Shown piece by piece: positions 18,149 to 26,211 of a stretch of 64,000 bases of DNA (its first letter is position 1; every line of letters begins with the position of its first letter). This DNA comes from Alteromonas_E sp965248545 (GTDB lineage: Bacteria; Pseudomonadota; Gammaproteobacteria; Enterobacterales; Alteromonadaceae). Location of the stretch: assembly GCA_965248545.1 (NCBI GenBank), contig OZ252110.1, forward strand, positions 2,294,001 to 2,358,000, in the 5' to 3' direction. Both the position numbers and the translations under genes were made by a program. The notes below the pieces were generated by a model. It did no database searches and was not told where the DNA came from. It saw only the letters and a program-made list of their open reading frames with translations.

Positions 18149-18718
18149 ATGGCGAATTTTAGCACCAATGAATTCAAAGCGGGCTTAAAAATAATGCTCG
18201 ACGGTGAACCTTGTAACATTCTTGAGAATGAATATGTAAAGCCGGGTAAAGGACAAGCCTTTAACCGCGTCAAAATCCGTAAGTTGATTTCAGGTAAAGT
18301 CCTGGAAAAGACCTTTCGCTCTGGTGAGTCTGTCGAAGGCGCTGACGTATTGGATACTGAATTGTCGTATTTGTACAACGATGGCGAATTCTGGCATTTC
18401 ATGAACAACGAAACGTTTGAGCAAATCGCAGCTGATGAAAAAGCGTTGGGTGAAAATGCAAAGTGGTTAGTGGAAAATGACGTTTGCACTATCACGCTTT
18501 GGAACGGTACGCCGATCACGGTAACGCCGCCGAATTTTGTCGAGTTAGAAATTGTCGAGACTGATCCTGGCTTGAAAGGCGATACAGCTGGAACTGGCGG
18601 CAAGCCTGCGACGCTCAGTACTGGAGCAGTTGTAAGAGTCCCCTTGTTTGTACAAACCGGTGAAGTGATTAAAGTCGATACACGCAGCGGTGAGTACGCG
18701 TCACGCGCGCAAAAATAA
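18149..18718 (+). CDS. efp: Translation elongation factor P
   Basis: Relieves ribosome stalling at polyproline stretches. 189 aa with the three beta-domains of EF-P (KOW-like, OB and C-terminal). The modified residue Lys34 is present in EYVKPGKGQAF, the loop expected when the EpmA/EpmB pathway is used. The C-terminal signature is TRSGEYASRA. Its promoter must lie within the 5' part of the divergent epmB. A terminator follows. Confidence 0.97.
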   Translation: MANFSTNEFKAGLKIMLDGEPCNILENEYVKPGKGQAFNRVKIRKLISGKVLEKTFRSGESVEGADVLDTELSYLYNDGEFWHFMNNETFEQIAADEKALGENAKWLVENDVCTITLWNGTPITVTPPNFVELEIVETDPGLKGDTAGTGGKPATLSTGAVVRVPLFVQTGEVIKVDTRSGEYASRAQK

Positions 18719-18740
18719 TTGCATATACAGATGCAATGAG

Positions 18741-18765
18741 ACGCCTGCTAAATGCAGGCGTTTTT
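18741..18765 (+). terminator. Rho-independent terminator after efp
   Basis: Stem ACGCCTGC/GCAGGCGT with a TAAAT loop, followed by TTTTT. Separates efp from epmA, which then needs its own promoter or readthrough. Confidence 0.9.
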
Positions 18766-18826
18766 GTATGTCATGCCGTTCGGATTGAGCACGACGGCTG
18801 TACCATGAGCAATGAAAGAGGAATTG

Positions 18827-19789
18827 ATGACTAAGCAACCTGATCAAGGGGACATGCGTTGGCGGCCGAGTTGTGATCGAAGTGCCATGCGTGCTCGTGC
18901 GCAAATGTATACGGACATCCGCGCATTTTTCGCTGAACGCTCTGTCCTTGAAGTTGAAACATCAGTATTAAGTCAACATGCGACCACCGATGTCCATATC
19001 CAAAGTATCCAAGCGGGCAATCGGTTTTTGCATACGTCTCCTGAGTTTGCAATGAAGCGTTTACTTGCCGCTGGGAGTGGTTGCATCTATCAAATCTGTA
19101 AAGCGTTCCGGCAGGAGGAAACAGGGCGCAAGCACAATACCGAGTTCTCCATGTTGGAATGGTATCGCGTTGGTTTCGATCACATCCAACTTATGGCCGA
19201 AGTTGATAAGTTCATGCAGACAATATTAGGTTGTCCAGCAGCGGCGCAAATAAGTTATCAACAACTGTTTTTAAAGACTGTTAATATCGACCCTTTGCAA
19301 CGCGATTTGCAACAGTTACAACAATATGTCGTCGCGTCCGGCATCTTGGCTTCCGACCCATACGATTTGGACTATGACACATTACTGGATTTGGTGTTTA
19401 GCCATCAGATTGAACCAGATCTGGGGCAACACAAGCCAGTTTTAGTGTATGGCTACCCGGCTAGCCAATCAGCTCTGGCCAAAATCAATGCTGATGATGA
19501 GCGTTTAGCCGATCGCTTTGAGCTTTACTACAAAGGGGTAGAGCTTGCTAACGGGTTCAATGAACTCACCAATGCTACTGAACAAGCCGCCCGTTTTAAG
19601 CATGACAATACACAGCGTCAAGCCGCTGGTCTACCAACCATGCCTGCGGATATTAATCTGATTGCCGCGCTGAGCAGTGGTTTGCCCAATTGTGCGGGCG
19701 TAGCGCTCGGACTAGATAGACTATTGATGCTAAAGTTAGGTGTGTCTCACATTCACGAGGTTATTGCGTTTCCTAATGAAATTGCCTGA
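18827..19789 (+). CDS. epmA: EF-P--(R)-beta-lysine ligase EpmA (GenX/PoxA)
   Basis: Class II lysyl-tRNA synthetase paralogue that attaches beta-lysine to Lys34 of EF-P. It lacks the anticodon-binding domain, as shown by its length of 320 aa. Class II motifs are visible: motif 2 CKAFRQEETGRKHNTEFSML, and motif 3 GVALGLDRLLML near the C-terminus. An ATG at 18812 is in frame, but AGAGGA directly precedes the ATG at 18827, giving MTKQPDQGDMRW. Together with epmB and efp it completes the modification pathway except for EpmC. Confidence 0.95.
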   Translation: MTKQPDQGDMRWRPSCDRSAMRARAQMYTDIRAFFAERSVLEVETSVLSQHATTDVHIQSIQAGNRFLHTSPEFAMKRLLAAGSGCIYQICKAFRQEETGRKHNTEFSMLEWYRVGFDHIQLMAEVDKFMQTILGCPAAAQISYQQLFLKTVNIDPLQRDLQQLQQYVVASGILASDPYDLDYDTLLDLVFSHQIEPDLGQHKPVLVYGYPASQSALAKINADDERLADRFELYYKGVELANGFNELTNATEQAARFKHDNTQRQAAGLPTMPADINLIAALSSGLPNCAGVALGLDRLLMLKLGVSHIHEVIAFPNEIA

Positions 19790-19852
19790 CAAGTCTAGCA
19801 ACGTCTATCGCGTCTCTGAGCCGGTTCGTAATGTAATGAGTCGCCCTTAACT

Positions 19853-20494
19853 ATGACTGATACGCATCCAGATTGGCAGAGTGCCCAGCATTTTGTGATG
19901 GGCTATGGTTCATTGCTAAGTGCTAGCAGCCGAGCATTACACAGTGATAATGTCCACCCAGCATTAGCCGTAACAGTGCACGGGTTTAAACGAGAATGGA
20001 TTACACGAGCGTTCCATGAAGCGCAAACCTACGTGGGCGCTACGCCATGTGACCAAGCTGTTTTAAACGCGCACTGTGTACCGTTTTCGTTGAATCCTAA
20101 ACTTCAGGCTCGTGAACGGGATTACAGGTTTGTGCAGGTCTCGATGGCGCAGATCGAGGTACTAGATTGCCCCAATGCGCAATTGAGCCACCACATTGAG
20201 TCTTCTGATGTGACGTTATGGATCTGTGAGTCGTTGGATGTTTATCCTGCGAATAGGTCACACCCAATTCATCAAAGTTATATCGATACCTGTTTGTCTG
20301 GCTGTATTAGTCATTTTCAAGACCACGACCAAGACTATGCTGAATTGCACGCGCGTCATTTCGTTCGGTACACCAACGGTTGGCAACATGTAGTCAACGA
20401 CCGCTCGAAACCAAAATATCCAAGACGTGCCCAGATTGCCCCGGCTACTTTAGCGTTGATTGATACGATCTTACATGAGGAGTTAGAGATATGA
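19853..20494 (+). CDS. Gamma-glutamylcyclotransferase-like (GGCT/AIG2 fold) protein
   Basis: 213 aa with the GGCT signature MGYGSLLSASSRA near residue 16 (compare FGYGSL). This fold acts on gamma-glutamyl peptides or glutathione; the substrate here is unknown. The catalytic acidic residue could not be assigned with certainty. The stop overlaps the start of the GNAT gene (ATGA), so the two are translationally coupled. Confidence 0.75.
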   Translation: MTDTHPDWQSAQHFVMGYGSLLSASSRALHSDNVHPALAVTVHGFKREWITRAFHEAQTYVGATPCDQAVLNAHCVPFSLNPKLQARERDYRFVQVSMAQIEVLDCPNAQLSHHIESSDVTLWICESLDVYPANRSHPIHQSYIDTCLSGCISHFQDHDQDYAELHARHFVRYTNGWQHVVNDRSKPKYPRRAQIAPATLALIDTILHEELEI

Positions 20495-20976
20495 GTGTTG
20501 TGTTGCGACCCGTTGACGTGAATGACGTTGACGCGGTTCAAGCGTTGACCACAGATCCTGACTGGCTGCGAAATATTGGAAGCCGGGGCGTGACGGATAA
20601 AGCCAGCGCAATACATTATATTGAGCACTCCGTAAGGCCTGGATATGAAGTACCTGGAATGGGGCTATTCGCCGTCATCGATCCAGAATCAAATGCATTT
20701 ATGGGCTTGTGTGGATTACTCAAAAGGCCTGACATGCCATGTCCGGATTTGGGGTTTGCATTATTACCGCAATTTCGTGGTAAAGGTGTCATTTCGCAGG
20801 CCAGCCGTCAAGTTTTGGCGCTATCTGACAACCAGCATCATATGCGGATATTGGCAATAACTCTGCCTGAAAACCTCGGCTCTCAGGCAGTACTGGGACG
20901 TTTAGGTTTTCACTTTTCACACCGCACCGTGCGCGAAGATGAAAGTGTGAATGTATATGAGTGGCTGCGCGCCTAG
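20491..20976 (+). CDS. GNAT acetyltransferase, RimJ/RimL-like
   Basis: 161 aa, acetyl-CoA-dependent N-acetyltransferase fold. LRPVDVNDVDAVQAL starts the domain, and the acetyl-CoA loop is LPQFRGKGVISQAS, with LPENLGSQAVLGRLGFHFSH as the typical final helix-strand (N..S..vl.klGF). The substrate may be a ribosomal protein or small molecule. Coupled to the GGCT gene by a 4-base overlap and convergent with the SRPBCC gene. Confidence 0.85.
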   Translation: MSVVLRPVDVNDVDAVQALTTDPDWLRNIGSRGVTDKASAIHYIEHSVRPGYEVPGMGLFAVIDPESNAFMGLCGLLKRPDMPCPDLGFALLPQFRGKGVISQASRQVLALSDNQHHMRILAITLPENLGSQAVLGRLGFHFSHRTVREDESVNVYEWLRA

Positions 20977-20980
20977 TTTT

Positions 20981-21502
20981 CTAGTCGTCGCCGCTCTCGA
21001 CAAAATCGAGTAACGCACCGAGTTGCATAGCTTGCACTCGGTCGACGATCGGTGCCAGCTCGGCAAAACCTTCCGGGTTCATACCATGCACGCGATACGC
21101 TAAATTCACCTGGGTTTTATCGCCGTCGGTAGTGATTGACCAATCCAGTGCACCATTCATACCCATGCCTTGCAACGGACCTAGACCACCTGCCATGCGC
21201 AATGTTTTGCCAGGATCGACAAATACAATGCGCATATGCTCAGCCGATTGCTGCCCATTTGTCTCACAAAAGCAACCACCCGCTTCAGGCTCGATCGAAA
21301 ACGTACCATACCACCAGGAATGATCTTTGGGCCACCACGAATCAACATCGTTGATCAGTGCATGCCACATAATGTCAGCTGATTTTTGCGTCTCGATGGT
21401 ATTCTCGATAATAAAACCATGCTCACTGACGTGTTTTACCTCAGCGCTGGCATTTGAACTTAGCAGGACCATCACACTGGCTAATAAGTACTTGATCATC
21501 AT
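20981..21502 (-). CDS. Exported SRPBCC/START-like protein
   Basis: 173 aa with signal peptide (MMIKYLLASVMVLLSSNASA) and a helix-grip ligand-binding fold. The segment SADIMWHALINDVDSWWPKDHSWW and the later ALDWSITTDGDKTQVNLAYR match the SRPBCC polyketide-cyclase family. Ligand is unknown and periplasmic location is predicted. Downstream of the cyclophilin gene in the same direction (22 bases), so perhaps co-transcribed. Confidence 0.75.
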   Translation of the reverse strand: MMIKYLLASVMVLLSSNASAEVKHVSEHGFIIENTIETQKSADIMWHALINDVDSWWPKDHSWWYGTFSIEPEAGGCFCETNGQQSAEHMRIVFVDPGKTLRMAGGLGPLQGMGMNGALDWSITTDGDKTQVNLAYRVHGMNPEGFAELAPIVDRVQAMQLGALLDFVESGDD

Positions 21503-21524
21503 TCTATCCTTATGTGAGCGTCAC

Positions 21525-22157
21525 TCAGTCAGCTGGCAAGATCGTCACTGACTCCAATAATACGGTTTCGAGCGGGGCATTTGGGAAGCCTGATGTCTCG
21601 TCGACGCCGGTTTCAACTAGAGAAATTGCGTCAAGCACTTCAAAACCGGATACCACCTCGCCAAATACAGCGTAGCCCCAACGGCGGCCTGGGTCCAAAC
21701 TCGTGTTATCAGACATATTGAAGAAAAACTGTCTTTTTGCACTGTGCGGGTCGTTTTGGCGCGCCATGGCTATCGTATATTTTTCATTTTTACGACCATT
21801 ACCCGATTCATTGAAGATAGGGTCAAATGCAGGTTTCTCATTGAACTCGATGTCGTAGCCACCGCCTTGTACGACAAAGTCTGCCATGACTCGATGAAAA
21901 ATCGTCTGGTTGAAGAGCCCTTTGTCGGCATACCGCAAAAAGTTGTTTACTGTGATGGGAGCCTTGCGGCGATCCAGTTCAACCGTGAAGTTGCCCATAG
22001 AGGTTTTGATTTCAACTTTAGGGTAGTAATTACGCTTCTGGATCTGGGATCCGTCATCAACGCGTTGGGCATTGGCCGGGGATATTGCGACGATAGATGA
22101 CAGTAGGAGCGACAAAAACATTAGGGCGCTCAGTTTTAGGATTAGGAAGGCTCGCAT
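21525..22157 (-). CDS. Periplasmic cyclophilin-type peptidyl-prolyl isomerase
   Basis: 210 aa with a long signal peptide ending SPANAQ. The cyclophilin core is clear: VKIETSMGNFTVELDRRKAP-like opening, FHRVMADFVVQGGGYD, then IAMARQNDPHSAKRQFFFN and RRWGYAVFGEVVSGFEVLD. It catalyses cis-trans proline isomerisation in exported proteins (PpiA-like). It begins 10 bases after the rlmG stop and precedes the SRPBCC gene, so the three may form one operon. Confidence 0.93.
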   Translation of the reverse strand: MRAFLILKLSALMFLSLLLSSIVAISPANAQRVDDGSQIQKRNYYPKVEIKTSMGNFTVELDRRKAPITVNNFLRYADKGLFNQTIFHRVMADFVVQGGGYDIEFNEKPAFDPIFNESGNGRKNEKYTIAMARQNDPHSAKRQFFFNMSDNTSLDPGRRWGYAVFGEVVSGFEVLDAISLVETGVDETSGFPNAPLETVLLESVTILPAD

Positions 22158-22166
22158 ACATTTCTC

Positions 22167-23345
22167 TCAACGACGTTTAATGGCAGATAAAATAACGAAT
22201 TTACGCTCACTTGCAAGTACCCCAAATCCACCAAAAAGCTTCTTTAGCGATTGACCATAGGGTAAATGACGATTAGCGACAACGCGAAGCTCACCTCCCT
22301 GTGCCAAATTTGCGCATGCATCATGGAACATTTGCCGCGCAATATGCTCTGTTATGGTGTTTTGTTGGTGGAAAGGTGGGTTACAGATTACCAATGATGC
22401 CTCACCAAACTGCTGAGAGGTATATTCTTCTAGGCAGTTACTCACAACAAAGTCGCAGCGAGTCAATGCATTAGGGAGATTGCGCTCTACGGACAATTTC
22501 GCTGATGCTATTGCCATCTGAGACTCGTCGACAAACGTGACCTTGACGCTCGGGTACTGGCTCAGCATAGTCAAACCCAAAACCCCGTTTCCACAGCCCA
22601 AGTCGATAATATGTGCCGTTGAATCAGGCGCCAAATCCGGAAGGTGGGCAAGCATAACACGAGCACCAATATCGAGCTTTTGTCGGGCAAAGACATTCGC
22701 ATGATTTACCATTTCAAATGGCGCACCGGTTTCAGATTGAGTAGTTTTGAAAGTACTTGGGTAAGGCGCTGAAGCCGGATCCGGCTGAGTATTTTGGCAA
22801 AATAATAAGCGCGACTTTTTCTTTGCCAATGAGGTGGTTACGGGACCTAAGTAGCGCTCAAATAACTTAAAAACTGATGGCGTAAGGCTAGTTAATTTGG
22901 CACCTGCAATGACGCGAGTACCGAGTGGCAGTTGCGAGCGAATCTGATCTAACTGCCACTCGAGTAATGCGAGCGATCGCGGTACCTTGAGTATTACCAT
23001 ATCACTCGGTTCTAGTGTATCTAGGCTAGAGTGTAGGGCAAGTTCACCTTCGAGAGCGTTGTGCAGCCAATTCATCCGAGATGCCTTTAGACTGATCCAA
23101 GAGTCTGAGTAAGCCGTTAATTTATCAAGGCCGAGCGAGCGTGTCAGACCGCAGGCGAGGGCACCAAATTCATCATTCATCACTGACAGGTTGTGGGACG
23201 CTTCGATGTCATTTGTCTCGACCAAGTGATTGATGATCAATTCATCTGCCGAATCCCATGCTTGTAAACTTTTGTGTTGATGTTTGGCCGGATAGCGGCG
23301 CAATGTTAAGCTCTGATGACCGGCAGTAAAGGTCGTGTTGGTCAT
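22167..23345 (-). CDS. rlmG: 23S rRNA (guanine-N2) methyltransferase RlmG
   Basis: 392-aa class I SAM methyltransferase; RlmG forms m2G1835 of 23S rRNA (E. coli numbering). It has the duplicated Rossmann arrangement of RlmG/RsmC: a degenerate N-terminal half and a catalytic C-terminal half with IIDLGCGNGVLGLTML and the NPPF motif (VICNPPFHQQNTITEHIARQ). VVANRHLPYGQSLKKLFG near the end is typical of RlmG. Divergent from the alkB-like gene with only 17 bases between starts. Confidence 0.9.
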   Translation of the reverse strand: MTNTTFTAGHQSLTLRRYPAKHQHKSLQAWDSADELIINHLVETNDIEASHNLSVMNDEFGALACGLTRSLGLDKLTAYSDSWISLKASRMNWLHNALEGELALHSSLDTLEPSDMVILKVPRSLALLEWQLDQIRSQLPLGTRVIAGAKLTSLTPSVFKLFERYLGPVTTSLAKKKSRLLFCQNTQPDPASAPYPSTFKTTQSETGAPFEMVNHANVFARQKLDIGARVMLAHLPDLAPDSTAHIIDLGCGNGVLGLTMLSQYPSVKVTFVDESQMAIASAKLSVERNLPNALTRCDFVVSNCLEEYTSQQFGEASLVICNPPFHQQNTITEHIARQMFHDACANLAQGGELRVVANRHLPYGQSLKKLFGGFGVLASERKFVILSAIKRR

Positions 23346-23362
23346 GTTTTACGGGATCCTTA

Positions 23363-23989
23363 ATGCAATCTTCTTTGTTTGACTCTGAACCAGGCGATGC
23401 AGCATGCGAACAGCTGCGGCTCCCAGATGCTGATATTACGGTTTACCCTCAATGGTTGAGCACGGACCAGGCCAGCCATTTTTATACTTGTTTAAGTCAG
23501 ACAATCCAATGGCGACAGGATACCATTAAGCTTTATGGTAAAGAACATTTAGTCCCGCGATTACAGGCTTGGTATGGAGACTCAAATGCTGAATATGCAT
23601 ATTCGGGAATACCGTTGCGGCCTCAGCCATGGACGAGCGAACTACAACAACTCAAAGCCAAGTGCGAGCGAACGTGTGGCCATGCGTTCAACTCCGTGTT
23701 GCTAAATTGGTACCAGAATGGCCAACATTCGATGGGGATGCACAGTGATGACGAGCCCCAATTAGGAACCAACCCCGTCATAGCTTCGATTAGTTTGGGG
23801 CAAACACGGCGTTTTCGATTGCAACATAAATACAATGGAACACGTGATTCGATTGATTTAACCCATGGCAGCCTATTGATAATGGCTGGGCAGACCCAAC
23901 ATTATTGGCAACATGGCATCAACAAATCTAAACGCCCGTTACAGGGGCGGATTAATTTAACCTTTCGGTGGATACAGCATGATCATTGA
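23363..23989 (+). CDS. AlkB-like 2-oxoglutarate/Fe(II) dioxygenase
   Basis: 208 aa, DNA/RNA dealkylation repair enzyme of the AlkB2/AlkB3-like class. The iron site is His127-x-Asp129 (MHSDDEP) and His184 (WQHGI). Arg196 and Arg202 (GRINLTFR) bind 2-oxoglutarate; NSVLLNWYQNGQHSMGMHSD is the family signature. It overlaps bolA by 11 bases. Confidence 0.92.
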   Translation: MQSSLFDSEPGDAACEQLRLPDADITVYPQWLSTDQASHFYTCLSQTIQWRQDTIKLYGKEHLVPRLQAWYGDSNAEYAYSGIPLRPQPWTSELQQLKAKCERTCGHAFNSVLLNWYQNGQHSMGMHSDDEPQLGTNPVIASISLGQTRRFRLQHKYNGTRDSIDLTHGSLLIMAGQTQHYWQHGINKSKRPLQGRINLTFRWIQHDH

Positions 23990-24293
23990 GCAGCAAATAA
24001 CTGACAAGCTGACGACTCATTTTACTCCTGACTACCTTGAGGTGGTGAATGAGAGTCATAACCACAATGTGCCAAGTGGCAGTGAAAGTCATTTCAAGGT
24101 TACATTGGTATGTAATGCATTTGAGGGAAAACGTCTGTTGCAACGCCATCGGGCAGTTAATCAGCTGTTGTCTGACGAGTTAGCCAATCATATTCATGCG
24201 CTCGCATTACACACCTACACCGCTGACGAGTGGCAAGACAAGTTCGGTAGAGTACCAGAGTCACCAAAATGTTTAGGTGGTTCAAAGCGCTAG
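23979..24293 (+). CDS. BolA family protein
   Basis: 104 aa, BolA fold with the conserved segment VVNESHNHNVPSGSESHFKV (His residues for [2Fe-2S] sharing with monothiol glutaredoxin) and FEGKRLLQRHRAVNQLL, plus ALALHTYTADEW. BolA proteins act in iron-sulfur handling and morphology or stress control. The start ATG lies inside the end of the alkB-like gene, indicating co-expression. Confidence 0.93.
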   Translation: MIIEQQITDKLTTHFTPDYLEVVNESHNHNVPSGSESHFKVTLVCNAFEGKRLLQRHRAVNQLLSDELANHIHALALHTYTADEWQDKFGRVPESPKCLGGSKR

Positions 24294-24405
24294 ACTAATC
24301 CTGTTTCGCAGGCACATACTTTGGTACAGATACGATTGATTGATGCCAATTCTGTCCCGACCAACCTATGCATAATCGAGAGCGTTATCAAACCAGGAAG
24401 TTAAC

Positions 24406-25326
24406 ATGCTATCTATTCAAGGCTTATCCAAATCCTATGGGAACGTTCGCGCCCTAGACTCAGTCTCTTTTGCGGTCGAAAGAGGGGAGGTAGTGGCCTT
24501 ACTCGGCGCAAATGGGTCGGGCAAGACAACAACGGTCCAATCCATCTGCCGCCTAATCGATTGGGACGAAGGTGATATTTTAATTGACCAAGTCTCTACC
24601 CAACAGAATGCATCCTTTTTGCAACATATTGGTGCTGTCCTCGGTGGCTGCCGCAACACCAACTGGCGCTTGACGGCGAAACAAAATGCCGATTATTTCG
24701 CGCGGCTGCGTGGTTTTCGTGGTAAGCAGGTAAGTGCAACAATCGATCGCTTGCACGAACAACTAGGCCTTGATCAGCATTCGGGTAAAGAAGTCATGAA
24801 ACTATCAACGGGCAACAAGCAAAAAGCGGCGTTGCTGGCGGCGATGAGTTATTCGCCCGATTTCGTGCTATTAGATGAACCGACCTTGGGGTTAGATTTC
24901 ACCACAGTGGAAGACTTACAACGGATCATTGAGACTCAAGCGGAAGCACATGACCAGGGATTTTTGATCACCAGTCACGATCTAGATTTTATTGACCGTA
25001 TATGCCACAAAGTCGTGGTGCTTGAGCAAGGGCGATTGTTATTTGAGGGCACTGTTGCCCAATTGAAAGCACGCTTGTTTCACTATGAACTGACGATGCC
25101 TTGTTCGGCACAGGTAAACGTGGATAAGGCTGCCTCTTTGTGGCGAGGTCGATTCGAAATACGAGAACAGGATCAACAGTTGAGTGTTCAATTTGATTCT
25201 GCAGAACAGTGTTTACCCTTTATGGCACATCTCAATGAGATCAAGCATCAACCTTCTGACTTGCGCATTAATCCGCTTTCTGTTGAAAAAGCTTATCAAA
25301 CCCTAATTCAGGAGGAGCGGGCATGA
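24406..25326 (+). CDS. ABC transporter ATP-binding protein
   Basis: 306 aa. Walker A LLGANGSGKTTT (about residue 33), Q-loop region, signature LSTGNKQKAALLAAM (a variant of LSGGQ), Walker B FVLLDEPTLGLD and the H-loop ITSHDLDFID. The C-terminal extension resembles the DrrA/CcmA-type drug or lipid exporters. It overlaps the permease gene by 4 bases (ATGA), forming a two-gene exporter of unknown substrate. Confidence 0.93.
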   Translation: MLSIQGLSKSYGNVRALDSVSFAVERGEVVALLGANGSGKTTTVQSICRLIDWDEGDILIDQVSTQQNASFLQHIGAVLGGCRNTNWRLTAKQNADYFARLRGFRGKQVSATIDRLHEQLGLDQHSGKEVMKLSTGNKQKAALLAAMSYSPDFVLLDEPTLGLDFTTVEDLQRIIETQAEAHDQGFLITSHDLDFIDRICHKVVVLEQGRLLFEGTVAQLKARLFHYELTMPCSAQVNVDKAASLWRGRFEIREQDQQLSVQFDSAEQCLPFMAHLNEIKHQPSDLRINPLSVEKAYQTLIQEERA

Positions 25327-26084
25327 GACTTCACTTAATTGTTAACGAAGCGCGTTTGCAATGGTATGAAATGCGCCAGTACTGGTTTGAGACAGTTAGC
25401 GGGTTGTTGTTTATTTGCGCGATATTTTTAGGCCTTTTTTACGGTATTAAGAGTTTTGTAGTAACCGAAGGGGAAGACCAGACGCTCGACGGCTTGTTGT
25501 TTGGCTTTTTGTTGTGGACGTTTGCGTCTGGTGCATATGGGTCAATTACTAAAAGCATTATCGAAGACACGCAACGTGGCTACATTGAACACTTGTTTTT
25601 GTGTCCGCAAGGCGTTGTGCAATTGCTTTTGAGCCGCGCCACGGCTGATATGCTGATGAGTTTTGTTACTCTCGTGCTGGTTGCCTATGTGGTGATGGCG
25701 TTAACTGGCAATTGGTTGTCGATAAACTTTCTCTACTTTTACGGGTTGTTGATGCTCGCAGCACCCTCACTCGTCGGACTAGGTTTGATGATCAGTGGCT
25801 TTGCCTTGGTGTTTAAAAAAGTGGAGACGGTCGGGGCTATGTTGACCTTGGGATTAATGGGGCTTGTCGCGTTGGACGGTTTGCCAGTGAATCCATTAAC
25901 TTTATTGCCTTTCGTACCGGGAGCGTCGCTAACTCGAGAGGTGATTTTGCATAATGCGGCAATGAATTATCAGCATTTAGTCATCGTGCTAGTAAACTCC
26001 GCAGCCTATTTAAGCGTCGGGTGGTGGGTGTTTAACGTTTGTGCCAAAGCCGCAAAGAAGCGCAATCTTATTGGCCAATACTGA
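25323..26084 (+). CDS. ABC-2 type permease
   Basis: 253 aa with about six membrane segments, partner of the overlapping ATPase gene. ABC-2 membrane topology is suggested by an N-terminal span (ETVSGLLFICAIFLGLFYGI) and a long internal hydrophobic core, including LLMLAAPSLVGLGLMISGFA. No substrate-binding protein is present, so export is likely. Substrate is not predictable. Confidence 0.88.
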   Translation: MRLHLIVNEARLQWYEMRQYWFETVSGLLFICAIFLGLFYGIKSFVVTEGEDQTLDGLLFGFLLWTFASGAYGSITKSIIEDTQRGYIEHLFLCPQGVVQLLLSRATADMLMSFVTLVLVAYVVMALTGNWLSINFLYFYGLLMLAAPSLVGLGLMISGFALVFKKVETVGAMLTLGLMGLVALDGLPVNPLTLLPFVPGASLTREVILHNAAMNYQHLVIVLVNSAAYLSVGWWVFNVCAKAAKKRNLIGQY

Positions 26085-26211
26085 GCCAGTGTGATTCGGT
26101 TACTTGGACGCTAAATTAACGTATGGTGGTCTGTTTAATGGGCTATACAGTATTGTCTATTACGCGCAGCGTCGCGATTAAATCGCAACACAATTTCTGA
26201 GGGAGCCGTGA

